Assembly: GCA_023418505.1 (NCBI GenBank)
Contig: JAEZZR010000015.1
Coordinates: forward strand, 124,001 to 188,000
DNA from: Actinomycetes bacterium
GTDB taxonomy: Bacteria > Actinomycetota > Actinomycetes > Mycobacteriales > Mycobacteriaceae
Reading direction: 5' to 3'
Length of the DNA: 64,000 nt
Position 1 is the stretch's first letter. Each line of letters starts with the position of its first letter. Positions 17,610-26,629 of this stretch are shown here, in pieces. The notes beneath the pieces were generated by a model. It was not told the DNA's origin, made no database searches, and was given only the letters and a program-made list of their open reading frames with translations. The position numbers and the translations under genes were made by a program.

Positions 17610-17630
17610 CGTGCTGTTCTAGCTTGCTCC
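17594..17630 (+). repeat. 13-bp tandem duplication at the gene end
   Basis: TAGCGTGCTGTTT (17594-17606) is followed by TAGCGTGCTGTTC (17607-17619) and a degenerate third copy starting TAGCTTGCT. The first two copies include the stop codon of the thioredoxin-like gene. Confidence 0.7.
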
Positions 17631-17650
17631 GGTTCTATCCAGCGCCGGCG

Positions 17651-18073
17651 CTAGCTAAGCCCCAGCAGCTTCGCCCCTTCGGCCTGGAAGGTGTACGGCC
17701 AGGAATCTGGTGCTACGAAATAGTAGGCGCCACCCATCACAACGACCATGAAGACCACCAGGGCAACCAGCATAGAGACCCACGCTGCTACATGCTGTTT
17801 CTGATACCAGGCGTAAAAGAGGTCATATTTCATAGCCAGCCAGATGTTAAACCGGCGCATCGGTGGGAACACCAAGGACAGCACGCCAAAGCTTACGAAA
17901 ATGGTGAACCAGCCAGGCCCTGGGGTGGGCAAAATGATGATGCCAAAGGCCAGCATCATAAAGCCCAGCACTACCAGCACCGGCGATAGGATTGCGCCAT
18001 ACCAACGAGACTTCATCGCCACATGGCGACGGCGCATTCGATCCATTAAGGATCGGATCCGGTGCTCCATCAT
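17651..18073 (-). CDS. PGPGW-type small membrane protein (TIGR02611 family)
   Basis: 140-residue membrane protein with the signature Pro-Gly-Pro-Gly-Trp in the first membrane hairpin (LGFMMLAFGIIILPTPGPGWFTIFVSFGVLSLVF) and a further helix near 98-118. Proteins with this motif are widespread in actinobacteria and have no assigned function. The N-terminus is basic (HRIRSLMDRMRRRHVAMKSR), so the positive-inside rule places it in the cytoplasm. It starts 22 bases after the glgB stop on the same strand and may share its transcript. Confidence 0.8.
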   Translation of the reverse strand: MMEHRIRSLMDRMRRRHVAMKSRWYGAILSPVLVVLGFMMLAFGIIILPTPGPGWFTIFVSFGVLSLVFPPMRRFNIWLAMKYDLFYAWYQKQHVAAWVSMLVALVVFMVVVMGGAYYFVAPDSWPYTFQAEGAKLLGLS

Positions 18074-18095
18074 AGGCAGTGCCCTTTGTTAAGTA

Positions 18096-20291
18096 TTAAC
18101 CTTCAAATACGTAGAATTGTGCCGTATTTGCAGGCAATACGAACGAAGCGGATTGCTCTTGGCCATTCCATGCTTCGTTTTCGGTGTGGATCACGCCATT
18201 GTCGCCCCAACCGGAACCTTCGTAGCGGACATCATTGGTAGAAAGTACCTGACGCCACGCGCCTGCTTTAGGCAATCCTACTCGGTAATTGTCATGTCCG
18301 GAACCAGAGAGATTCAGTACCACGGCCACTGCAGATCCGTCGTCGCCGTAGCGGACGTAAGACAGCACGTTGTTGTTCGCGTCGTCTGCATTAATCCACG
18401 AGAAACCAGCAGGATCGTTATCCAAGCTGAACAGCGCGCGGTGCTCACGGTAGAGGTTGTTCAGATCCTTCACCAGCAACTGCAATCCGCGGTGGAATTC
18501 GCCACCCCAACCCTCAAGGTTGTGCCAACCAATCGAAGCGTCGTGGTTCCACTCGTGATCCTGGCCGAAGTCCTGGCCTTGGAACAGCAGCTGCTTGCCT
18601 GGGTGCGTCCACATGTAACTGAGCAGCGTGCGCAATCCCGCAGCCTTGTTCCAGTTATCACCTGGCATGCGCTCCCACAGCGAACCCTTGCCGTGCACCA
18701 CTTCGTCGTGGCTAAACGGCAAAATGAATTTCTCGGAGTAGGCGTACACCATCGAGAAAGTCAGATCGTGGTGGTGATACGAGCGGTGGATTGGATCGTG
18801 GCCGAAGTAATCCAACGTGTCGTGCATCCAGCCCATGTTCCACTTCATGGAGAACCCAAGGCCGCCTTGATCGGTAGGAGCCGTCACGCCAGGCCAAGAA
18901 GTGGATTCTTCGGCGATGGTCAGGAAGCCAGGCCAGTACTTATGCACTGTGGCGTTGAATTCCTGGAGGAATTGCACGGCCTCTAGGTGCTCGCGGCCAC
19001 CATATTCGTTTGGTAGCCATTCGCCCTCGTTGCGGGAGTAGTCCAAGTACAACATGGAGGCAACCGCGTCGACACGCAAACCGTCAATGTGGAACTCCTC
19101 CGCCCAGTACAAGGCGTTGGCGTAGAGGAAGTTGCGCACCTCGTTGCGGCCGAAATCGAAGACGTAGGTACCCCAGTCGCGCTGCTCGCCACGACGCCAG
19201 TCTGGGTGTTCGTAGCAAGCCTGGCCGTCGAAACGAGCCAACGCGAATTCGTCCTTAGGGAAGTGGCCTGGTACCCAGTCCACAATCACGCCGATGCCTG
19301 CAGCGTGGAAGGCATCCACCAAAGCGCGGAACTGATCCGGAGTGCCAAAACGGCTGGTAGGAGCGTAGTAGGAAGAAACTTGGTAGCCCCACGAACCAGA
19401 GAATGGGTGCTCAGAGACCGGCATGAATTCCACGTGGGTGTAGCCCATATCTACCACGTAGCGCACCAGCTTTTCGGCCATGGCTTCGTAGGACAGATCC
19501 GTCTTCCAAGAGCCGAGGTGGCATTCGTAGATGCTAATTGGCTCGGCATCCCAGTTCTTGGTGCGACGAGCTTCCATCCAGTCGAAGTCGTTCCACTGGT
19601 ACAGCGACGACGCCACGATAGAACCGGTAGCTGGCGGCACCTCGGTGGCAAAGGCCATGGGGTCTGCCTTATCGCGGCGGTGGCCTTCCTGGGTAGTAAT
19701 GGCGTACTTATAAACTTCGCCTTCTTCCACACCTGGGATGAAGACCTCCCACACACCGGAGTTGCCCATAGAGCGCATCGGGTAGGCGGCACCATTCCAG
19801 CCACAGAAATTGCCTACGACGGCAACGCCGATCGCATTAGGTGCCCACACGGCAAAGCTAGTGCCAGTGACTTCACCCATCGTTGAGGTGTACGTAGTCA
19901 CATGAGCGCCCAGGACATCCCATAGGCGTTCGTGCCGGCCTTCGCCGATGAGGTGCAAATCGCCTTCGCGCACCGTAGGCAGGAATCGGTACCCATCGGC
20001 ACGAGTGATTTCCGAACCATCGTCCCAGGTAATCCGCATCCGATAGTCGAAGTCATCCAACCCAGGAATCAAGGCGGCAAAGAATGCGTCGTCGAAACGC
20101 TCTGCTTCGTATTCCCCGCGGTCGGTAACGAAGGTCACTGCCTGTGCGCCGAACACTCGAGCGCGAATGACCGTATCGCCGTCGATCACATGAGCGCCAT
20201 AAAACGCATGAGGATCGTGATGGCTACAAGACTTCAACCGTTGCAAATCCCCATCGGGGATGCCAAGGCGTGGATCGGACAATTCGCTCAT
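18096..20291 (-). CDS. glgB: 1,4-alpha-glucan branching enzyme
   Basis: Transfers alpha-1,4 segments to form alpha-1,6 branches in glycogen. Domain order is N-terminal CBM48 modules (about 1-230), the GH13 barrel, and a C-terminal all-beta domain ending FVLPANTAQFYVFEG. Catalytic residues are seen: nucleophile Asp408 in GLRVDAVASMLYLDY, acid Glu461 in IAEESTSWPGV, and the transition-state Asp in FSHDEVVHGKGS. The product has 731 residues, full length. I chose the ATG at 20291 because GGAGGA lies five bases upstream; the frame is open 16 codons further without a ribosome site. glgE lies upstream on the same strand but is separated by a terminator. Confidence 0.97.
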   Translation of the reverse strand: MSELSDPRLGIPDGDLQRLKSCSHHDPHAFYGAHVIDGDTVIRARVFGAQAVTFVTDRGEYEAERFDDAFFAALIPGLDDFDYRMRITWDDGSEITRADGYRFLPTVREGDLHLIGEGRHERLWDVLGAHVTTYTSTMGEVTGTSFAVWAPNAIGVAVVGNFCGWNGAAYPMRSMGNSGVWEVFIPGVEEGEVYKYAITTQEGHRRDKADPMAFATEVPPATGSIVASSLYQWNDFDWMEARRTKNWDAEPISIYECHLGSWKTDLSYEAMAEKLVRYVVDMGYTHVEFMPVSEHPFSGSWGYQVSSYYAPTSRFGTPDQFRALVDAFHAAGIGVIVDWVPGHFPKDEFALARFDGQACYEHPDWRRGEQRDWGTYVFDFGRNEVRNFLYANALYWAEEFHIDGLRVDAVASMLYLDYSRNEGEWLPNEYGGREHLEAVQFLQEFNATVHKYWPGFLTIAEESTSWPGVTAPTDQGGLGFSMKWNMGWMHDTLDYFGHDPIHRSYHHHDLTFSMVYAYSEKFILPFSHDEVVHGKGSLWERMPGDNWNKAAGLRTLLSYMWTHPGKQLLFQGQDFGQDHEWNHDASIGWHNLEGWGGEFHRGLQLLVKDLNNLYREHRALFSLDNDPAGFSWINADDANNNVLSYVRYGDDGSAVAVVLNLSGSGHDNYRVGLPKAGAWRQVLSTNDVRYEGSGWGDNGVIHTENEAWNGQEQSASFVLPANTAQFYVFEG

Positions 20292-20350
20292 AATGTTCCT
20301 CCAGGAATGCGATAGCTGTCTGACCTCCACGATACGCAACTAAAGACAGC

Positions 20351-20391
20351 AAAACCGCCCATTGCGGTGCCAAATTCATCACAATAGGCGG
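20351..20391 (-). terminator. Intrinsic terminator downstream of glgE
   Basis: On the minus strand CCGCCTATTG (20391-20382) pairs with CAATGGGCGG (20364-20355) with one T-G wobble and a 17-base loop, followed by TTTTGCTGTCTTT. It separates glgE from glgB, so glgB likely has its own promoter. Confidence 0.6.
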
Positions 20392-20445
20392 ATCGCTTAC
20401 GACGGTGCGGAAAAGGCACTATAGGCCTATCCGAACTGCCGCTTA

Positions 20446-22476
20446 TTATCCCTGGTAGTTGGCAACTTCGCGCCACGCTAGGCGATCGCGCAAGTGCTCC
20501 GGTACATCCGGCAATTGCACGATGTGTGCCACGTTGGACCAAGGCTCGAGGCGAATGAAGTTTTCACTGCCCCAGTTGAACTCGTTGCCAGTCACCAAGT
20601 CGCGTACATCCATGCGGTCGCGGGTGCCACGGCCAACGCGTTCCATATCCAGGTACAACATGCCCTCTTGAGCGTTGTATGGATCCAAGTTGATCACAAC
20701 GACGATGCAGTTACCCGTTAGCGGATCGAACTTGGAGTAGGCCAAGATCTGATCGTTCGTAGTGGTGTGGAAGTGGATGTTGCGCAGCTGCTGCAAGGAA
20801 GCATTATCGCGGCGTAGCTTGTTCAGTGCCGTGATGAATGGCTCCAGCGAATCGCCACTATCCAAAGCTGCTTCGTAGTCGCGGTGGCGCAGCTGGTACT
20901 TCTCGCTGTCCAGGTACTCTTCCGAGCCATCCTTGACTGGCAAGTTTTCGAAGAGCTCGAAGCCGGAGTACATACCCCACAGTGGCGACATCGTTGCAGC
21001 TAGCACCGCACGGATCGCAAATGCGCCACGACCACCCCGCTGCAAGAATTCATGCAGGATATCTGGGGTATTTACCCATAGTGCAGGGCGGGCAATATCA
21101 GCGTATTGGCGAATTTCTTCGCCGAATTCGGTCAGCTCTGCCTTCGTGGTCTTCCATGGGAAGTAGATGTAGGACTGCGTGAATCCAGCCTTCGCCAAAC
21201 CGTACAAACGCGCAGGTGCGGTGAAAGCTTCAGCCAAGAAGATCACTTCTGGGTTGGTGCGGTGGACTTCCTCAATCAACCAGCCCCAGAAATTACCCGG
21301 TTTGGTATGTGGGTTATCCACCCGGAAGACCTTCACACCAAGCTTGATCCAGTAGCGGACAACGCGCAGTACTTCGTCGTAAAGCCCCTTAGCATCCTGA
21401 TCGAAGTTCAGCGGGTAGATGTCCTGGTACTTCTTGGGGGGATTTTCCGCGTAGGCAATGGTGCCGTCCGGCAAAATCGTAAACCAGTCTGGGTGCTTTT
21501 CCGCCCATGGGTGATCGGGAGCGCACTGCAACGCCAAGTCCAGGGCAATCTCTAGCCCCAGCTTGTCGGCGTGCTTGACGAACTTCTTGAAGCTAGCCAC
21601 ATCGCCAAGCTCGGGGTGGATGGCATCGTGGCCACCTTCGGCGGAACCAATAGCCCACGGCGAGCCAACGTCGTGAGGTTCCGGATCCAACGTGTTGTTG
21701 CGACCCTTACGGTTGATGGTGCCAATCGGGTGGATCGGAGGCAGATACACCACGTCGAATCCCATGCGGGCGGCGCGATCCAGCTGTGGCAGGGCAGTCT
21801 CGAAGGTGCCGTGGAGCAGGTTGCCTTCGTCGTCGAAGCCGCCGTTGGAACGTGGGAAGAACTCGTACCAGGAGGCGAACAGCGCTTCGCGGCGATCAAC
21901 CAGGATCTTGCGCGTCTTGCCGCGGGTAAGCAGGTCGCGCACCGGGTGTAGTTCGAGGATCTGGCGGGTTTCTTCGCTTAACGCTGGTGCCACGCGAGTG
22001 CGCGGATCACCATCAGAGCGCAAGTTTTCTGCAATGTCGCGCAACTGGCTGCGGTACCGAGCAGCAGCAGAGCCGGCCGCACGTTCGAACAGACGCGCGC
22101 CAATCTCAAAATCATTGGCTAGCTCTTCTGGGCTCTGGCCAGCCTCAATCTTCTTCGTGATCGCATTGCGCCAGGTTGCCATCGGATCGGACCAGGCGTC
22201 GATGCGCACCGTCCACATACCTGGGCAATCTGGTACGAAGGTTGCGTTGACCTGGTTGGGGTCGTGCGCCGAAAAACGCATCGGGATGCGCTGGGCACGG
22301 GCAGCAGATTTAGATTCCTGTGGGCCTTTGACGTTCAACGTGGCATTCAGGGCGTCGTGACCCTCCCGCCAAATCACAGCAAAAGCCGGAACAACTTCAC
22401 CAACGACTGCCTTCGACGGAGTTGCCCCGCAGTCAACTTGCGGACGAATATCATCTATTCCGATACGGCCGGTCAT
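20446..22476 (-). CDS. glgE: Alpha-1,4-glucan:maltose-1-phosphate maltosyltransferase GlgE
   Basis: Extends alpha-glucan chains by two glucose units from maltose-1-phosphate, the GlgE pathway found in actinobacteria. The GH13 subfamily 3 layout is present: an N-terminal beta domain with the dimerising insert (about 1-195), then the barrel with YLPPIHPIGTINRKGRNN (about 230-247), nucleophile Asp387 in KVFRVDNPHTKP and acid Glu416 in VIFLAEAFTAP. The length of 676 residues is normal. GAGGA is five bases before the ATG. Together with glgB and glgP this window holds synthesis and breakdown of glycogen; treS, mak and glgC/glgA are not here. Confidence 0.95.
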   Translation of the reverse strand: MTGRIGIDDIRPQVDCGATPSKAVVGEVVPAFAVIWREGHDALNATLNVKGPQESKSAARAQRIPMRFSAHDPNQVNATFVPDCPGMWTVRIDAWSDPMATWRNAITKKIEAGQSPEELANDFEIGARLFERAAGSAAARYRSQLRDIAENLRSDGDPRTRVAPALSEETRQILELHPVRDLLTRGKTRKILVDRREALFASWYEFFPRSNGGFDDEGNLLHGTFETALPQLDRAARMGFDVVYLPPIHPIGTINRKGRNNTLDPEPHDVGSPWAIGSAEGGHDAIHPELGDVASFKKFVKHADKLGLEIALDLALQCAPDHPWAEKHPDWFTILPDGTIAYAENPPKKYQDIYPLNFDQDAKGLYDEVLRVVRYWIKLGVKVFRVDNPHTKPGNFWGWLIEEVHRTNPEVIFLAEAFTAPARLYGLAKAGFTQSYIYFPWKTTKAELTEFGEEIRQYADIARPALWVNTPDILHEFLQRGGRGAFAIRAVLAATMSPLWGMYSGFELFENLPVKDGSEEYLDSEKYQLRHRDYEAALDSGDSLEPFITALNKLRRDNASLQQLRNIHFHTTTNDQILAYSKFDPLTGNCIVVVINLDPYNAQEGMLYLDMERVGRGTRDRMDVRDLVTGNEFNWGSENFIRLEPWSNVAHIVQLPDVPEHLRDRLAWREVANYQG

Positions 22477-22606
22477 AGTAATCCTCGATAACCTCTCGCT
22501 TGTGGGTCTCGCTTAACACTTAAGCGTAGTGAAAGAAATGCACCCTGTGGGCAGGCAAGGGGTAGATAACTGGGCTATATGGCGTGATTTCAGGCACGAT
22601 GGGACT

Positions 22607-23443
22607 GTGAGTGATTTGGATACCGATGAAGATTTGCTGCTGGATTTTCGCGGGGTGAGCTTGGTCCGCGGCGGAAATACGTTGGTCGGCCCGCTGGACT
22701 GGCAGGTGGAATTAGACGAGCGTTGGGTGATCGTCGGCCCCAACGGCGCGGGTAAGACTTCGCTGATGCGCATTGCTGCCGCCGAGGAATACCCGTCTTC
22801 CGGTAAAGCTTTCGTGATGGGAGAGCAGCTAGGCCGCACCGATATGCGGGATTTGCGCACGATGATTGGGTTGACGTCGTCAGCTCTGGCGCATCGCATC
22901 CCGTCGGAGGAGCTCGTTGCGGATTTGGTGATCTCTGCGTCGTATTCCGTGCTCGGGCGCTGGCGCGAAACCTACGAGGAGATGGATTTCGAACAGGCCG
23001 AGGACATCCTGGAGTCCATGGGGGCAGCTCATTTAGCTTCACGACGCTGGGGCACCCTGTCCGAGGGCGAGCGCAAGAGAGTCCTGATCGCCCGCGCATT
23101 GATGGTGAACCCAGAATTACTGCTACTGGATGAACCTGGTGCCGGCCTGGATCTTGGCGGACGCGAGGACTTAGTGGGTTACCTGGGCGAGGTGGCTTTA
23201 GATCCCGATGCCCCTGCCATGGTGATGATTACCCACCATGTCGAAGAGATCCCTTTCGGCTTTACCCACGCGATGCTGCTTGATGAAGGATCCGTAGTGG
23301 CACAAGGACTAATCGAAGATGTGCTGACCTCCGAGAACCTGACCAAAGCTTTCCACCAGCCAATTACCGTGGATCAGATTGATGGGCGCTTCTTCGCGCG
23401 ACGCTCGCCAAAGGTGGGGCGCGCCGGGCGGCATCGGGGATAG
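22607..23443 (+). CDS. ABC transporter ATP-binding protein (ModF/YlmA-like)
   Basis: 278 residues with Walker A GPNGAGKTS near 44-52, Q-loop replaced by a TSSALAHRI segment, ABC signature LSEGERKRVLIARALM near 150, Walker B LLLLDEPGAGLD and the H-loop His in MVMITHHVEEI. The pattern GVSLVRGGNTLVGPLDWQVELDERWVIVGPNGAGKTSLMRI resembles stand-alone ATPases of the YlmA/ModF type. No permease or binding protein lies next to it, so the transported substrate, if any, is unknown. GTG 22607 (VSDLDTDEDLLLDF) is chosen as the family-length start; the frame is open 26 codons upstream. The NUDIX gene follows after 25 bases. Confidence 0.85.
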   Translation: MSDLDTDEDLLLDFRGVSLVRGGNTLVGPLDWQVELDERWVIVGPNGAGKTSLMRIAAAEEYPSSGKAFVMGEQLGRTDMRDLRTMIGLTSSALAHRIPSEELVADLVISASYSVLGRWRETYEEMDFEQAEDILESMGAAHLASRRWGTLSEGERKRVLIARALMVNPELLLLDEPGAGLDLGGREDLVGYLGEVALDPDAPAMVMITHHVEEIPFGFTHAMLLDEGSVVAQGLIEDVLTSENLTKAFHQPITVDQIDGRFFARRSPKVGRAGRHRG

Positions 23444-23468
23444 GTAATTGGAGTAGGTTTCAGCGCGA

Positions 23469-24236
23469 GTGTCTGAATCACAGGTTTCTTCGTCGCCGGT
23501 GGTGACTCCACGGTTGGCCGCGACGGTGCTTATTGCCCGCCCGGCCGGGCAGGGCTTTGAAATTTTCGTCCAGCTACGCCCGAAGACGATGCGTTTTGCT
23601 CCCGGCATGGCTGTGTTTCCCGGTGGTGCGGTAGAGGATCAGGATTGGGATGTAGCCCAGGATGAGGGCTGTGCAGCTTCGGATGAAATTGTTGCGCGAC
23701 AGTTTGAGGTTTCTGTGGCGCAAGCAGCTGCGCTACGTCGTGCAGCGGTACGCGAAGTAGCCGAGGAAAGCGGTATCCAGCTGGATAGTTCGGGTTCAAA
23801 GTTAGTGCCTTGGGCGAATTGGGTAACCCCGCGCAATGCGCCGAAGCGCTTCGATACCTTTTTCTATGTGGCGGTACTTGGTGGTTGTTCTGGTGGCGAC
23901 GCGAATGGTGACGAATGCGATGTCCCAGCTTGGGGTAGCAGCCTTACTTCGGAAAGTACTGTGAGTTTATGGAGTACCCCGCAAGACCTTCTAGCAGAAT
24001 TTGCGGCTGGCAAGATGCCGATGATGGCGCCGACGTGGGCTGAAATTCGTCGTCTAGCGCAATACGAAACCCTGGAAGAATTGTGCGCCGTATGTAAAAG
24101 CATCGGGTGCGGTAAAGAGGGGTACGAGGTAGCGCGCATTGATGACGATCTGAAGCACTCTGCGACGATGACGGAGTTCTACCGGATTCGGCGCGATTTT
24201 TCGATAGCAGTGGGGGATGGTTCTGATGAGCATTAG
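23469..24236 (+). CDS. NUDIX hydrolase
   Basis: 255-residue NUDIX-fold hydrolase, which cleaves nucleoside diphosphates linked to other groups. The NUDIX box is present with an insertion: FPGGAVEDQDWDVAQ, then RRAAVREVAEESGIQL near 90-105, keeping the metal-binding REVAEE core. The insertion of about 30 residues between the GG and the REVAEE helix is typical of the NUDT7/NUDT19-like CoA-diphosphatase-type group, so a coenzyme A or related substrate is possible but unproven. GTG 23469 starts the frame. Its end overlaps the next gene by 11 bases, so the two are probably co-expressed. Confidence 0.8.
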   Translation: MSESQVSSSPVVTPRLAATVLIARPAGQGFEIFVQLRPKTMRFAPGMAVFPGGAVEDQDWDVAQDEGCAASDEIVARQFEVSVAQAAALRRAAVREVAEESGIQLDSSGSKLVPWANWVTPRNAPKRFDTFFYVAVLGGCSGGDANGDECDVPAWGSSLTSESTVSLWSTPQDLLAEFAAGKMPMMAPTWAEIRRLAQYETLEELCAVCKSIGCGKEGYEVARIDDDLKHSATMTEFYRIRRDFSIAVGDGSDEH

Positions 24237-25620
24237 TAGCGAGCAAGTTCAGTACCTGATACAGCATCCGGAATTGTTGGCGGTGACAGATGGCCTGGAG
24301 CTGACGAAGAAATCGCTGCTGCGTGATCTGGCGCAGGTGAAGAAAGTCATTGATGATCCAGAGCTAGCCCGGGCAGTGATGGAAGTTGCGGTGGCAACCC
24401 GGAAAGCGAAGGCCAAGCTCGGATTTATTGGCGCCGGCGAAGGCAGAGGCGCTGGTACTGGTGCTGGGGGACAGGGCGAGCATCGGCCAATCGTCAGCGA
24501 AGAAGCCGTTCAGCAAGCGACCCCGTGGCCAGTAGCACTGTTGCGCGCGCATCGGCTAGCTGGTTCCTTTGGCACTTTTGCAGCACAGCCGATTAAAGGT
24601 GTGCGAGATGTGACGTGCTCTATCGGTACGGAACTAGCTGCATGTGCGGAGGTATTCGGAGGTTCTGGCTCCTCGCCAGTTTCATCGCCAGTTTCTCTGA
24701 AGGGCACTGATATTGATGCTGCTCGGATCGCTATGGCGCAGCACAACTTAGCGGACTATCCGATTCATTTCGGTGTGGCAGATGCGTTGGCAGGAGATGA
24801 AAGCAACGAAGATACTGTCATTGTTGCGGATCCGGCACGGCGCTCCAGCAGCGGACGGATTTATGATCCAGAACAATTGCAGCCACCACTATCGGCGTTG
24901 ATGGCTGCTTGGCCAGAAGCACCGGTGGCTATCAAATGCGCGCCGGGCATCGATTATTCAGACTTCGACGGCGAAGCTGCCGTGGCTTCCGTGGCAGGAA
25001 ATGTGAAAGAAACCTGTTTGTACAGCCCGTCGTTAGCTTTGCCAGGACGCGGAACTACCAGCACACGTGCCCGTCGATCCGCGTGGGTGATGCACGAAAT
25101 TCAAGCGCACGCCCAGCAGCGTTGGGTAGTAGAGCATTACGACGACACCCTGCCGTGCGCAACCGAGACCGTCGAAACGCGGAGCCTAGGCAAATACGTC
25201 ATCGATCCCGATGGGGCGGTGGTGCGCGCCGGGTTGGTGCAACAATATGCAGCAGCGCACGGGTTGTGGCAGCTGGATAGCAAGATTGCGCACCTCACCG
25301 GCGATCTGATCCCAGTGGGTGCAAGCGGCTTTGAAATCCTCGAGCGCACCACGATTAAGAATGTGCGCAAAAGTCTGGCGCAGCGGAACTGTGGTTCGGC
25401 AGAAATATTGGTACGCGGCCACGATTTAGATCCAGATCAGCTGCGAAAGAAATGGAAGCTGCGTGGGAAGAACTCGCTGGCAGTGGTGCTTACCCGTATT
25501 GACGGTGCTGGGGTGGCTTTGATCTGTACACCACGGCAATGGGGTGCGAGCTTCGAAGTGGCTGAAGTAGCGGCCGAAGTGGCCACCCAGAAATATGCAA
25601 CCGAAGTGTTTCTTATTTAA
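24226..25620 (+). CDS. SAM-dependent methyltransferase with THUMP-like C-terminal domain
   Basis: 464 residues in the class I methyltransferase family with a C-terminal THUMP-like RNA-binding domain. Visible are the SAM pocket (VRDVTCSIGTELAACAEVF..., KGTDIDAARIAMAQHNLADY), the motif VADPARRSSSGRIYDPEQLQPPL, where an NPP-type catalytic motif is replaced by DPARR, and the end segment RGHDLDPDQLRKKWKLRGKNSLAVVLTRIDG. It is a conserved actinobacterial protein, usually predicted to modify RNA; the target is unknown. ATG 24226 is used because GGGGGA lies eight bases upstream; it overlaps the NUDIX gene end. Confidence 0.8.
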   Translation: MSISSEQVQYLIQHPELLAVTDGLELTKKSLLRDLAQVKKVIDDPELARAVMEVAVATRKAKAKLGFIGAGEGRGAGTGAGGQGEHRPIVSEEAVQQATPWPVALLRAHRLAGSFGTFAAQPIKGVRDVTCSIGTELAACAEVFGGSGSSPVSSPVSLKGTDIDAARIAMAQHNLADYPIHFGVADALAGDESNEDTVIVADPARRSSSGRIYDPEQLQPPLSALMAAWPEAPVAIKCAPGIDYSDFDGEAAVASVAGNVKETCLYSPSLALPGRGTTSTRARRSAWVMHEIQAHAQQRWVVEHYDDTLPCATETVETRSLGKYVIDPDGAVVRAGLVQQYAAAHGLWQLDSKIAHLTGDLIPVGASGFEILERTTIKNVRKSLAQRNCGSAEILVRGHDLDPDQLRKKWKLRGKNSLAVVLTRIDGAGVALICTPRQWGASFEVAEVAAEVATQKYATEVFLI

Positions 25621-25677
25621 GAAAATTTCAGAAAAAATAACGAAATTGTGACCAGATTCTTAGCCGTGGTGGCTTAG

Positions 25678-25701
25678 CCTCTGTTATCTTCAACACAGAG
25701 G
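25678..25701 (+). promoter_or_regulatory. Inverted repeat over a candidate etf promoter
   Basis: CCTCTGT (25678-25684) and ACAGAGG (25695-25701) form a 7-bp inverted repeat whose loop contains TATCTT (25686-25691), a possible -10 box for etfB. There is no T run, so an operator is likelier than a terminator. A second palindrome, GTGCTAGCAC, lies at 25739-25748. Confidence 0.4.
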
Positions 25702-25794
25702 GTGCTTGATGGTGCCTAGTTTGCGCTGGGCTCCTCAAGTGCTAGCACTGAAGAAAATTTTAACCAGTACACAACCAGTAAGGACAACAAACTT

Positions 25795-26580
25795 ATGCCG
25801 AACATCGTGGTTCTGGTCAAGCAGGTTCCTGACACCTGGTCCGAGCGCAAGCTCACGGACGATAACTTCCTCCTTGATCGCGAAAGCGCTGACGCCGTTC
25901 TGGATGAAATCAACGAAAATGCAGTGGAAGCTGCGTTGCAGTTGAAGGAAGAGCACGGTGGCAACGTCACCGTTGCTACCGTTGGTCCAGATCGCGCAGT
26001 GGAAGCACTACGCAAGGCTCTGTCCATGGGTGCAGACGATGCGGTGATTCTTTCTGACGAGTCTCTGGCGGGCTCCGATGCAGTTCAGACCGCATGGGCT
26101 ATCTCTAACGTGATTGACACGTTGGAAGATGTTGACCTGATTATCGCCGGCAACGAATCCACCGACGGAACCACCGGTACCGTTCCTTCTATCTTGGGCG
26201 TCTACCGCGGACTTCCAGTATTGACCCACATGCGTTCCGTTTCTATCGACGGCGACACCATCACCGGTGAGCGCGAAGTGGAAGACGGCGTCTACCAGCT
26301 GAAGGCCTCCTTGCCTGCAGTGGTATCCGTAACCGAGAAGGCAAACCAGCCTCGTTTCGCATCCTTCAAGGGCATCATGGCTGCAAAGAAGAAGCCAGTT
26401 ACCGAGCTGACCTTGGATGATGTGGAAGCTGAAGCAGAGCAGGTTGGCCTAGAAAACGCAGCTACCGCAGTGACTGGCGTTACTCCAAAGCCAGAAAAGA
26501 CTGCCGGTGAGCGCATCAACGACGAGGGCGAAGGCGGCAAGAAGCTGGCTGAGTTCTTGAAGTCCAAGAAGTTCATCTAG
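25795..26580 (+). CDS. etfB: Electron transfer flavoprotein subunit beta
   Basis: Partner of EtfA in the FAD- and AMP-containing electron carrier that passes electrons from acyl-CoA and other dehydrogenases to the quinone pool. Beta-specific features: NIVVLVKQVPDTWSERKL at the start, LDEINENAVEAALQLKEE, the nucleotide segment AGNESTDGTTGTVPSILGVYRGLPVLTHM, and SLPAVVSVTEKANQPRFASFKGIMAAKKKPV. The length of 261 residues is usual. AAGGA precedes the ATG at eleven bases. etfA follows after 49 bases with its own ribosome site, giving an etfBA operon as in mycobacterial fixA-fixB. Confidence 0.96.
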   Translation: MPNIVVLVKQVPDTWSERKLTDDNFLLDRESADAVLDEINENAVEAALQLKEEHGGNVTVATVGPDRAVEALRKALSMGADDAVILSDESLAGSDAVQTAWAISNVIDTLEDVDLIIAGNESTDGTTGTVPSILGVYRGLPVLTHMRSVSIDGDTITGEREVEDGVYQLKASLPAVVSVTEKANQPRFASFKGIMAAKKKPVTELTLDDVEAEAEQVGLENAATAVTGVTPKPEKTAGERINDEGEGGKKLAEFLKSKKFI

Positions 26581-26629
26581 TTCGTTCGACGCGACACGTA
26601 CAACGACTGATATAGGAGAATAGAACACT

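Noticed and set aside
19089..19886. 265-codon frame on the strand opposite glgB
   Set aside because: Shadow of a strongly codon-biased gene; no domain recognised.
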